From assembly GCA_016780695.1 (NCBI GenBank), contig JADHLK010000047.1:1-9973 (forward strand): 9,973 nucleotides of DNA. The letters are read 5' to 3'. Position numbers and translations under genes: made by a program. The number at the start of each line of letters is the position of its first letter. Within the stretch, counting starts at the first letter, position 1. The notes below the pieces were generated by a model. It was given only the letters and a program-made list of their open reading frames with translations, had not been told where the DNA came from and did no database searches. The stretch is from Alphaproteobacteria bacterium (GTDB lineage: Bacteria; Pseudomonadota; Alphaproteobacteria; Puniceispirillales; Puniceispirillaceae). This document shows, one piece after another, positions 1 through 6,854 of the stretch.

Positions 1-18
1 CTGACAATCTTGCAAATT

Positions 19-35
19 CTTGCGATTGCCGCAAG
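19..35 (-). other. Small hairpin downstream of the iron-binding protein gene
   Basis: The 43 bases after the stop codon of the iron-binding protein gene contain a 6-bp perfect inverted repeat, CTTGCG at 19-24 and CGCAAG at 30-35, with a 5-base loop. No U-run follows it on the minus strand, so it is not a textbook intrinsic terminator. It could be a processing or stabilising hairpin between this gene and a following permease gene, or chance. The word TCTTGC also occurs three times here (8, 18 and 36). Confidence 0.25.
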
Positions 36-43
36 TCTTGCAG

Positions 44-1126
44 CTACCAGCCGGTCTGATTGATAATCCTTTGGGCCACAGGTGACAGCTCGGCAATACG
101 GGCAATGGGCAGCTGATCTTCTTTTGTCTGGCCCCATTGCGCCAGCTCTGCTGGCAGTGAAACAGACGGGTTGGCGGGATATTCATAATTCAGTTTCGCA
201 TACAGCATCTGCGCTTCTTCTGAGACGAGAAATTCCAGCAATTTTTGCGCCGCCGCCTTGTTCCTGGAATATTTGGCAATCCCGCCGCCGGAAATATTCA
301 CATGATGGCCGCGATCTGCCTGATTAGGAAAGACCAGCCGCACCGCCGCCGCCCATTGCCGCTGCTCAGCCTCTTCAGAACGCAGCATCACGCCGTAATA
401 ATAATGGTTCATGATTGCAACATCGCATTCGCCCTGCCAGATAGCCTTGGCCTGGGCGCGGTCATTGCCCTGCGGCTTGCGCGCCAGATTGCGGACCAAC
501 GCCCTGGCCCATTGCAGAGCTGCTGCCTCGCCCTGTGCCGCGACAATAGAGGCCAGCAAGGCCCGGTTATAGACATGGCTGCCCTTGCGTGTGCAGATAC
601 GCCCCTGCCATTCCGGTTTGGCCAAATCCTCAATACGGCTGATCGCTCCCTCAGCGACCCGGTCCTTTGAGACAGCGACCACACGGGCGCGCTTGGAAAA
701 GCCGAACCAGTCATTGTCTGGGCTGCGTAAATGCGCCGGAATGGCCGCCTCCAGCACAGGCGAGGTGACCGAAGCCAAGAGACCCTTATCGGCATAAACA
801 GACAATCTGGCAATATCCACCGTCAAGATCAGGTCTGCCGGGCTGGACGGGCCTTCCATCTCCAGCCTTTCAGCCAAGCCCTCATTGGCATAGACCATGC
901 GTGTTTCAATGCCAGTCTGCGCGGTAAAGGCATCCAATACCGGCTGCACCAAAAAGGGCTGGCGATGGGAATAGATGTTCAAAATCTCAGCCGCGCTGGC
1001 CGAGACCGGAACCGACAGCAGCAGAAAAGCAGCACTGACCGGCCGCAGCAACCAGCTGGGCATCTGCTGCAGATTTGCAAAAAAAGCTGTTATCTTTGCC
1101 GATGCAAGGTTGCGTTTCACCGTCAA
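44..1126 (-). CDS. Fe(3+) ABC transporter periplasmic substrate-binding protein (FbpA/FutA family)
   Basis: The product is a periplasmic ferric-iron binding protein that would deliver Fe(3+) to an inner-membrane ABC importer. An N-terminal Sec signal is visible: a basic segment, then a hydrophobic core at about residues 32-41 and a likely cleavage after Ala45 (V-S-A-S-A before A-E-I-L). Family marks follow: N-I-Y52-S-H-R at the start of the mature chain, R-I-C-T-R-K-G-S-H-V-Y186-N in the middle, and a Tyr triplet N-H-Y-Y-Y at 242-244. Tyrosines at these places coordinate iron in FbpA/FutA proteins. The length (360 with signal) is normal. The start is uncertain. The outer start is TTG at 1126; a GTG at 1120 sits better (9 bases) behind the AGGA at 1131-1134; an ATG at 1063 would give a compact signal peptide but lacks a visible ribosome binding site. 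No permease or ATPase is seen; those genes may lie left of the window. A Fur-type operator lies upstream. The family call is firm, the exact ligand less so. Confidence 0.93.
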   Translation of the reverse strand: MTVKRNLASAKITAFFANLQQMPSWLLRPVSAAFLLLSVPVSASAAEILNIYSHRQPFLVQPVLDAFTAQTGIETRMVYANEGLAERLEMEGPSSPADLILTVDIARLSVYADKGLLASVTSPVLEAAIPAHLRSPDNDWFGFSKRARVVAVSKDRVAEGAISRIEDLAKPEWQGRICTRKGSHVYNRALLASIVAAQGEAAALQWARALVRNLARKPQGNDRAQAKAIWQGECDVAIMNHYYYGVMLRSEEAEQRQWAAAVRLVFPNQADRGHHVNISGGGIAKYSRNKAAAQKLLEFLVSEEAQMLYAKLNYEYPANPSVSLPAELAQWGQTKEDQLPIARIAELSPVAQRIINQTGW

Positions 1127-1164
1127 TTATCCTTTCGCCTATTACCTTTCCAGCCAACCTGACC

Positions 1165-1192
1165 AGTTTATGCAAATGAGAATGATTGTCAA
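1165..1192 (-). promoter_or_regulatory. Sigma-70-like promoter of the iron-binding protein gene
   Basis: Read on the minus strand, a perfect -35 hexamer TTGACA (1192-1187) is followed by a 16-base spacer and TAAACT (1170-1165, 4 of 6 to TATAAT). Transcription would start near 1158, about 30 bases before the candidate TTG start. The element overlaps the Fur-box match, which fits repression by occlusion. The -35 is strong and the -10 is weak. Confidence 0.55.
1177..1191. promoter_or_regulatory. Fur-box-like operator
   Basis: TGAGAATGATTGTCA matches the 7-1-7 Fur consensus TGATAATNATTATCA at 12 of the 14 defined positions, and the two mismatches are symmetric about the centre. It lies over the spacer and -35 of the promoter that drives the iron-binding protein gene, 51 to 65 bases upstream of its outermost start. 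Iron-dependent repression by a Fur-family protein is the natural reading. In many alphaproteobacteria iron control is shared with RirA or Irr and the Fur homologue may act as Mur, so the identity of the regulator is inferred. It could also influence the divergent ppk1 gene, but it lies over 150 bases from that promoter. Confidence 0.7.
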
Positions 1193-1205
1193 TATCGTTC
1201 TTATG

Positions 1206-1215
1206 TTTTTTTTTT
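1206..1215. other. Ten-base T tract upstream of the iron-gene promoter
   Basis: A run of ten T lies between the divergent iron-binding protein gene and ppk1. On the minus strand it is an A tract at about -48 to -57 relative to the predicted iron-gene start, the place of an UP element that contacts the RNA polymerase alpha subunit. A homopolymer of this length can also vary by slippage. The rest of the 260-base interval holds the Fur-like site and two predicted promoters; I see no small gene in it. Confidence 0.35.
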
Positions 1216-1342
1216 CTGATGTAACTTGCTGTCTCAGCGCTGCTGCACTTTATCTCTGATTTTTGCCATTGCAGGCCTGCCGGTCATTGTCAGCCGCCAG
1301 CAGAGGATTTAGACTAGCCGGGAGTTGGCCCGCCAGCCGGCT

Positions 1343-1371
1343 CGGACAAAACCCTGCAAGATCGATATAAA
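1343..1371 (+). promoter_or_regulatory. Predicted sigma-70-like promoter of ppk1-ppx
   Basis: CGGACA (1343-1348, 4 of 6 to TTGACA) and TATAAA (1366-1371, 5 of 6 to TATAAT) are separated by exactly 17 bases. Transcription would begin near 1378, leaving a leader of only about 9 bases before the ppk1 ATG at 1387. That leader has only a weak purine-rich stretch (AGAAAGAG) as ribosome binding site. No convincing Pho box lies upstream. Confidence 0.45.
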
Positions 1372-1386
1372 TCTAGAAAGAGCGCA

Positions 1387-3510
1387 ATGCCAAAATTACC
1401 AGCCACCGCCCCTTTGCTCGGCCCTGATGAGAGCGATGCGCGCTATTTTGACCGTGAGCTGAGCTGGCTGGCTTTCAATGAGCGGGTTCTGGCCAATGCG
1501 TTTGATTCGAATTTGCCGCTGGGTGAGAGGCTGCGCTTTATTACCATTTCCGCCAGCAATCTGGATGAGTTTTATATGGTGCGGATTGCCGGCCTGCGCC
1601 AGCTGGCGGCGCGCAATTTCAAAATCCTGCCTGAATCAGGTGACCGGCTGGATGAGCTTTTGACGCTGGTCTCCGAGCGAGCCGAACGGCTGAAACGCCG
1701 CCAGCAAGAGGTTCTGGGCGAGGTGCTGGACAAGTTGCGGCGGGCGGAATGTAAAATCCTGTCAGCAGCGAAATTATCTGCTGAAGATCGGGACTGGCTG
1801 GCCGGCTGGTATGCAGAGAATCTGCTGCCTTTGCTGGCCCCGACGACGCTGGACCCGGCGCATCCTTTCCCATTTATTCAGAATCGTGGCAAGGGGCTTT
1901 TGATCCGGATGAACAGCCCGCAGGGGGAGGAGGTGCAATCGGTGGTGCTGCTGCCGGACAATATTGACCGCTTTATCCGTTTGCCGGGGGCCAGCCTGCG
2001 CTTTGTGCCGGTTGAATCTGCCTTGCTGACTTCTCTGGATATGATTTATCCAGGCTTTGAGCTGGTGGAGTCCGGGATGTTTCGGGTGCTGCGGGATTCG
2101 GAGATTGAAATTGATGATGAGGCAGAAGACCTGATCAGCCAGTTTGAATCCGCCTTGCGGGCCAGACGGCGCGGCAATGTGGTCTCGCTGGTCATTTCCG
2201 ACAGTTTTTCAGCAGAAATGCGCCAGCTCTTCGCCCATGAAATGGCCATCGCCCAGGACCGTATCTATATCACGCCCGGCTATGTCGGGCTGGGTGATTT
2301 TGCCCAGCTTTTGCCCAGCCTGCCGAAAGGCTGTTTTCATCCGCCTTTCCAGCCGCGTTTTCCGCAGCGGATTCTGGATTTCAAGGGTGATTGTTTTGCT
2401 GCCATCCGCAACAAGGATATTATCATCCATCACCCTTATGAGAGCTTTGATGTGGTGCTGCGCTTTCTGGAACAGGCGGCGCGTGATCCCGATGTGCTGA
2501 CCATCCGCCAGACGCTTTATCGCACAACGATAGGATCGCCCATCGTCAAGGCCCTGATAGCAGCTGCTGAGGCTGGTAAGTCGGTGACCGCGCTGATTGA
2601 GCTGAAGGCCCGCTTTGATGAGGAAAATAACATCCAGCTGGCCCGCGTGCTGGAACGCGCCGGTGTGCAGGTAGCCTATGGTCTGGCACATCTGAAGATT
2701 CATGCTAAGCTGTCTTATGTGATCCGGCGTGAGGGCGGCAAGCTGGTCTCCTACACTCATTGCGGCACCGGCAATTACCATCCGCAGACAGCGAAAATCT
2801 ATACCGATTTATCCTACTTCACCTGCGATCAGCAGATTTGCCGGGATGTCTGGCGGATTTTCAACTATCTGACCAGCCATGTTATGCCGACCAAGCTGGA
2901 AAAGCTGATCATCTCGCCCGAAGCATCGCATGAATGGCTGCTGGACAAGATAGAAAATGAAATCACCGCGGCCAAGGCAGGCCAGCCTGCTGGTATCTGG
3001 CTGAAATGCAATGCGCTGGTGGACCGGGAGGTGATTGACCGGCTCTATGCCGCCTCAGCAGCCGGGGTGCCGGTGCATATTATCTCGCGCGGGGTCTGTT
3101 GCTTGCGGCCCGGGGTAGCAGGTCTGTCCGAGACGATCACGGTGTCCTCTCTGGTCGGGCGGTTTCTGGAACATTCGCGTATTTATGTGTTTGCCAATGG
3201 TGGCAATTTTGGCAGCACCGATAATCTGGTTTATATGTCCTCAGCTGATTTGATGCCGCGCAATCTGCGCCGCCGGGTAGAAACCTTTATTCCGCTGGAA
3301 AACCCAACCGTGCGCGCCCAGGTCCTGCAACAGGTTTTGGGTGCCAGCCTCAAGGATACGCAGAATTGCTGGCATTTGCAGGCTGATGGATCCTATGAAA
3401 AAGCACCGCAAGGGCATTTTTCCGCGCATGATTATTTTATGCAAAATCCCAGCCTGTCCGGCCTTGGCAGTCTGGCAGCCGAGCTGGATTTGCCGGAGCA
3501 GGCGGTGTGA
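1387..3510 (+). CDS. ppk1: Polyphosphate kinase 1 (Ppk1)
   Basis: The enzyme reversibly transfers the terminal phosphate of ATP onto polyphosphate. The 707-residue chain shows all four Ppk1 domains: an N-terminal helical domain (about 18-120) with the signature R-E-L-S-W-L-A-F-N and S-N-L-D-E-F; a middle domain (about 125-315); and two phospholipase D-like C-terminal domains (about 325-505 and 506-690). Key residues align with E. coli Ppk at a constant offset of +4 from Arg375 on: Arg379 (R375) in L-Y-R-T-T, Arg409 (R405) in L-K-A-R-F-D-E-E, the phosphorylated His439 (H435) in K-I-H-A-K, His458 (H454) in T-H-C-G-T-G-N-Y, and His596 (H592) in L-E-H-S-R. Asn58 in S-N-L-D-E-F corresponds to the ATP-contacting Asn45. 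No catalytic residue is missing, so it should be active. The ATG at 1387 is the first in frame after the predicted promoter. The stop overlaps the ppx start, so the two should be co-transcribed and translationally coupled. Confidence 0.98.
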   Translation: MPKLPATAPLLGPDESDARYFDRELSWLAFNERVLANAFDSNLPLGERLRFITISASNLDEFYMVRIAGLRQLAARNFKILPESGDRLDELLTLVSERAERLKRRQQEVLGEVLDKLRRAECKILSAAKLSAEDRDWLAGWYAENLLPLLAPTTLDPAHPFPFIQNRGKGLLIRMNSPQGEEVQSVVLLPDNIDRFIRLPGASLRFVPVESALLTSLDMIYPGFELVESGMFRVLRDSEIEIDDEAEDLISQFESALRARRRGNVVSLVISDSFSAEMRQLFAHEMAIAQDRIYITPGYVGLGDFAQLLPSLPKGCFHPPFQPRFPQRILDFKGDCFAAIRNKDIIIHHPYESFDVVLRFLEQAARDPDVLTIRQTLYRTTIGSPIVKALIAAAEAGKSVTALIELKARFDEENNIQLARVLERAGVQVAYGLAHLKIHAKLSYVIRREGGKLVSYTHCGTGNYHPQTAKIYTDLSYFTCDQQICRDVWRIFNYLTSHVMPTKLEKLIISPEASHEWLLDKIENEITAAKAGQPAGIWLKCNALVDREVIDRLYAASAAGVPVHIISRGVCCLRPGVAGLSETITVSSLVGRFLEHSRIYVFANGGNFGSTDNLVYMSSADLMPRNLRRRVETFIPLENPTVRAQVLQQVLGASLKDTQNCWHLQADGSYEKAPQGHFSAHDYFMQNPSLSGLGSLAAELDLPEQAV

Positions 3511-4994
3511 TGAGCAGCGCGCCAGATACAGAGGCCCAAAAAGAGGGGCGGCTGGCCGGCGGGTCCCGGCTGGCGGTTATTGATATTGGCTCCAACTCCA
3601 TTCGTCTGGTGGTGTATCGCCAGCATGGACGCTATCCGTTTCCGCTGTTCAATGAGCGGGTTTCCTGTCGGCTTGGCCTGGGGATGGACAAGCAAGAAAA
3701 GCTGCGTGAAGACCGTATTCAAGCCGGGCTGTCTGTGCTGCGGCGGTTTTCCCGTATCATTGATACCATCACCGTTGATGAGGTGAAGTTTATCGCCACC
3801 GCAGCTGTGCGGCGGGCGCGCAACGCGGCTGATTTTGTTGTGCCAGCTGAGCAGATTCTGGGTCATCCGGTGCAGGTTCTGTCCTCTGAGGAAGAGGCCA
3901 GGCTGGTCTCGCTGGGGCTGACCGCCAATATGCCCGGCATCAGCGGGCTGATCACCGATTTGGGCGGCGGCAGTATTGAGATGGTGCTGGTCAAAAAGGG
4001 CCAGCCGGTTCAGATGGCCAGCCTGAATATGGGCCATTTATCGCAATTATCAAAAGCCGAGATCAGCGACCAGTTTGCCCGCATTGATTGGCTCAAAGAG
4101 GCGGTAGGCCAGCCTCTCTACGGTATTGGCGGCAGTATCCGGGCGCTGGGGGCGGCCTTTGTCGCGCGCACCGATTATCCGCTCTTTCTGCTGCATGGGC
4201 TGACCATTGAGGTGCTCGCGCTAAGCAGCTTACTGGCTGACCTGACCGGCGCGCGAACTGACCTGTCCGGCGTGCCGATGGGCAGGCGTGATACGATTGG
4301 CAAGGCCGCGCTGATTATAGAGGCGCTGGTTGAGGCTACTTCGGTTTCCCGGCTGGTGATCTCCAGCACCTCCATTCGTGATGGGGTGGTGGCTGATCGT
4401 CTGGGTGATCAGGAGCGGGCAACCGACCCGCTGATTCTGGCCTGCCGGGAAATCGCCGCCGGGCAGGAACGTTTTATCGGGCTTGCGGATGCTCTGATTG
4501 ACCTGTTACAGCCCATTATCCAGCATTTTGATGGCCGCCTGCATCGCCGCCTGATAGAGGCCGCCTGCCTGCTCTCGGATATGTGCTGGAATGAATATGC
4601 AGATTTGCGCGGCTTTCTTGCTGCTGAGAAGATTCTGGCCCTGCCGGTCAACAGCCTGTCGCATCGCGAACGGGCCTGGCTGGCTTCGGCAGTGCGCCAC
4701 CGCTATGACGGGATAAAGCCGAACCGGCCAGCCGGGGATATTGCCGAGCAGCTGCTGCGCGAGCAGGATTTTCAAACCGCCCGGGCTGTTGGCACCGGCC
4801 TGCGCTTTGCGCTGATATTCTGTGCCGGCTCGCGCCATCTTCTGGAACAGGTATCGCTGCATATCGAAGGGGAGACGCTGATCTGCCGGATACCGGAAAA
4901 ATCAACCAGCCTGATGGATGAGCATTCCCGGCGGCGGCTGGACACCTTGGCAGAGGCGTGCGATTTGACGGCTGAGGTTTCCTTCATCCCCTAG
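3510..4994 (+). CDS. ppx: Exopolyphosphatase, Ppx/GppA family
   Basis: The enzyme removes phosphate from the end of polyphosphate chains; members of this family can also hydrolyse pppGpp. The N-terminal half has the actin-like ATPase fold: I-D-I-G-S-N-S (phosphate loop, about 25-30), A-T-A-A-V-R-R, S-S-E-E-E-A-R-L at 125-132 holding the catalytic Glu pair (128/129), D-L-G-G-G-S-I-E, and G-I-G-G-S-I-R. The usual Gly of the S-G-x-E-E-A motif is Ser126. The C-terminal part (about 310-494) is the HD-like helical domain of long Ppx proteins, so this is the full-length type rather than the roughly 300-residue short type. I chose ATG 3510, which overlaps the ppk1 TGA as TGATG; a GTG at 3507 is in frame just before it. 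A GGAG at 3495-3498, inside ppk1, serves as ribosome binding site at 11 bases. Adjacency to ppk1 supports exopolyphosphatase over GppA. Confidence 0.95.
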   Translation: MSSAPDTEAQKEGRLAGGSRLAVIDIGSNSIRLVVYRQHGRYPFPLFNERVSCRLGLGMDKQEKLREDRIQAGLSVLRRFSRIIDTITVDEVKFIATAAVRRARNAADFVVPAEQILGHPVQVLSSEEEARLVSLGLTANMPGISGLITDLGGGSIEMVLVKKGQPVQMASLNMGHLSQLSKAEISDQFARIDWLKEAVGQPLYGIGGSIRALGAAFVARTDYPLFLLHGLTIEVLALSSLLADLTGARTDLSGVPMGRRDTIGKAALIIEALVEATSVSRLVISSTSIRDGVVADRLGDQERATDPLILACREIAAGQERFIGLADALIDLLQPIIQHFDGRLHRRLIEAACLLSDMCWNEYADLRGFLAAEKILALPVNSLSHRERAWLASAVRHRYDGIKPNRPAGDIAEQLLREQDFQTARAVGTGLRFALIFCAGSRHLLEQVSLHIEGETLICRIPEKSTSLMDEHSRRRLDTLAEACDLTAEVSFIP

Positions 4995-5003
4995 CGGGCC
5001 AGC

Positions 5004-5029
5004 AGCTGCCAGCCAGAGGACAGTTTTTT
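5004..5029 (+). terminator. Possible weak intrinsic terminator of ppk1-ppx
   Basis: Ten bases after the ppx stop, CTGCC (5006-5010) can pair with GGACAG (5018-5023, one bulged A) across a 7-base loop, followed directly by six T (5024-5029). A pair of A-T and G-T can extend the base. The stem is short, so this is a modest candidate, but the place, between two convergent genes 51 bases apart, is right. I see no U-run terminator for the opposing gene in this gap. Confidence 0.35.
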
Positions 5030-5045
5030 GAACGCCGGGGTTTGT

Positions 5046-6824
5046 TTAATTCAGGGCCAGCCAGTCCGGCTGCATCGCCAGCACCGCTTTATCGCCGCCG
5101 CAAATCTGGGCAGTCAGCATCTGCAGCTGCGGCAGATGCTGGTGCATATAAATATCTGCTGAGGCCAATTTTGCCTGCAGCCAGTCGGCATCACCCTCAC
5201 CCGCGGCCAGCAATTCCACCGCCTTGCCAGCGGCGCGTGCCATTTGCCAGCCACCGCACAGCCAGCCCAGCAGCATCACCCAATGGCTGCCATTGGCGGC
5301 GGCGCGGCGCGGCTCATTGGCGCTGGCCTGCAGATAGTCGAGCGCTTGCTCGGCCTGCTGACAGGCTGCGTGCAGACAGGCCGCGGCCTGTTGCGGTTGC
5401 GGATGGCCGGATTGCTGGAGCTGGCGGGCATCTTCTTTGATCTCAGCCAGCAAGGCACGCACCGCTGCCCCGCCATCACGCAAGGTCTTGCGAAAGATTA
5501 AATCATTGGCCTGAATCGCGGTTGTGCCCTCATAGATAGGCAGGATTCGGGCATCCCGGTAAAGCTGGGCAATGCCTGTTTCCTCAATAAAGCCCATGCC
5601 GCCATGCACCTGCACCGCCTCAGAGGTCACCGCCAGAGAGCGCTCAGTCAGCCAGCCCTTGATCACTGGCACCAGCAGGGCGGCGCGCTGATCAGCAGCC
5701 TCCGCCTCCGGCCCGTCCAGATAATGGGCGCGGTCCATTTCGGCAGCAACCAGCAGCATCACCGCCCGCATCGCCTCTGTTTCGGCGCGCATCATGCCAA
5801 CCTGGCGCAAGACATCGGGATGATGGATAATTGGCTGGCCAGCCCGGCCCTCCAGCGGTGTGCCCTGCACCCGGTCAAAGGCATAGGCCGCCGCCTTTTG
5901 CACCGCCATCTCAGAAATCGCCAGCCCCTGGGCCCCGACAGAAAAACGGGCATGGTTCATCATGCCGAACATAATTTCAAGGCCCTTATTTTCTTCTCCT
6001 ACCAGCCAGCCAACAGCCCCCTCATAGGCCAGAACAGCGGTTGGAGACGCCTTGATCCCCAGCTTCTTTTCAATCGACAGGCAGCGCAGCTGGTTGCGCG
6101 CGCCAAGGCTGCCATCTTCATTGACCAGAAATTTCGGCACGATAAAGACTGAAATACCCTTGATCCCTGGCGGCGCATCGGGGGTTCTAGCCAGCACCAG
6201 ATGGATAATATTCTCGGCCATATCATGCTCACCCCAGGTGATATAAATCTTCTGGCCGGTAATCAGATAATGATCGCCCTGTTTTTCTGCCCGTGTTTTC
6301 AGCGCGCCTAAATCGGTGCCGGCCTGCGGCTCGGTCAGATTCATGGTGCCGGTCCAGCGCCCCTCTGCCATGGGCGGGATATAGGTCTGTTTCTGCTGCG
6401 GGCTGGCTGATTTCTGCAGCGCATAAATCTGGCCTTGCGTCAACAGATGACACAGCCCGAAAGACATATTTGCCCCGTGCCACAGCTCATTCACCGCGGC
6501 TGTCACGGTAAAGGGCATTTGCTGGCCGCCCCAGGCCTCATCTGCTTCCATCGCTGGCCAGCCAGCTGCAGAAAAAGCCTGCCAGGCGGCGGCAAAACCG
6601 GGGCTGGTCTGAACATCGCCATTCTCCAGCCGCTGGGGCGGTTTTTGATCGCCCGTCTGATTCAGCGGCGAGAGGATATCACCAGCCAGCTTGCCTGCCT
6701 CTTCCAGCACCGCAGCAGCCAAATCAAGGCTGAAATCATCCCGCCCCAGCTGACGGGTCAAATCGTCAAAGCCCAGCAAATGCTGCCAGTTAAACAGAGT
6801 GTCTTTTAACGGAGTCTTATACAT
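5046..6824 (-). CDS. Acyl-CoA dehydrogenase, long FadE/DmdC-like type with extra C-terminal domain
   Basis: This is a FAD enzyme that introduces the alpha-beta double bond into acyl-CoA, the first step of beta-oxidation. The 592 residues begin with M-Y-K-T-P-L-K-D (the short N-terminal domain of this subfamily, about 3-35). The helical N domain follows (about 75-155), then the beta middle domain with G-T-M-N-L-T-E-P-Q-A-G-T-D at 159-171, the helical C domain (about 280-450), and a further C-terminal domain (about 465-588) typical of 590-600-residue members. The catalytic base is Glu432 in P-I-Y-E-G-T-T-A-I-Q, close in position to Glu435 of the methylmercaptopropionyl-CoA dehydrogenase DmdC. 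The subfamily holds both medium/long-chain fatty acyl-CoA dehydrogenases and DmdC, so sequence reading alone does not settle the substrate. ATG 6824 follows an AAGGG close by, 30 bases after the stop of the bifunctional beta-oxidation gene, so the two form an operon and ordinary fatty-acid oxidation is the likelier role. Confidence 0.93.
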   Translation of the reverse strand: MYKTPLKDTLFNWQHLLGFDDLTRQLGRDDFSLDLAAAVLEEAGKLAGDILSPLNQTGDQKPPQRLENGDVQTSPGFAAAWQAFSAAGWPAMEADEAWGGQQMPFTVTAAVNELWHGANMSFGLCHLLTQGQIYALQKSASPQQKQTYIPPMAEGRWTGTMNLTEPQAGTDLGALKTRAEKQGDHYLITGQKIYITWGEHDMAENIIHLVLARTPDAPPGIKGISVFIVPKFLVNEDGSLGARNQLRCLSIEKKLGIKASPTAVLAYEGAVGWLVGEENKGLEIMFGMMNHARFSVGAQGLAISEMAVQKAAAYAFDRVQGTPLEGRAGQPIIHHPDVLRQVGMMRAETEAMRAVMLLVAAEMDRAHYLDGPEAEAADQRAALLVPVIKGWLTERSLAVTSEAVQVHGGMGFIEETGIAQLYRDARILPIYEGTTAIQANDLIFRKTLRDGGAAVRALLAEIKEDARQLQQSGHPQPQQAAACLHAACQQAEQALDYLQASANEPRRAAANGSHWVMLLGWLCGGWQMARAAGKAVELLAAGEGDADWLQAKLASADIYMHQHLPQLQMLTAQICGGDKAVLAMQPDWLALN

Positions 6825-6854
6825 AGCCCTTTTGTCCGCCCGTCATGCCGGGGC

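Noticed and set aside
975..1259. 94-codon open frame on the plus strand reaching into the intergenic region
   Set aside because: Most of it is antisense to the signal-peptide region of the iron-binding protein and it runs through the promoter and Fur-like site; no supporting start signal.
1277..1300. Possible Pho box upstream of ppk1 (CGGTCAT near 1281)
   Set aside because: Only one half-site resembles CTGTCAT; the second repeat at the required spacing does not match, and the site is about 95 bases from the predicted start.
1313..1340. Hairpin around CCGGG-AGTTGG-CCCG before ppk1 as a riboswitch or terminator
   Set aside because: The stem is only 4 bp, no U-run follows, and it lies upstream of the predicted transcription start.
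2209..2781. 190-codon open frame on the minus strand
   Set aside because: It is antisense to the catalytic part of ppk1 and explained by codon bias of that gene.
3432..4037. 201-codon open frame on the minus strand
   Set aside because: It lies wholly antisense to the end of ppk1 and the start of ppx, both clearly real, has low-complexity composition and no recognisable domain.
5604..6152. 182-codon open frame on the plus strand
   Set aside because: It is antisense to the acyl-CoA dehydrogenase gene, is His/Gln/Arg-rich as expected for a shadow frame, and has no ribosome binding site or domain.
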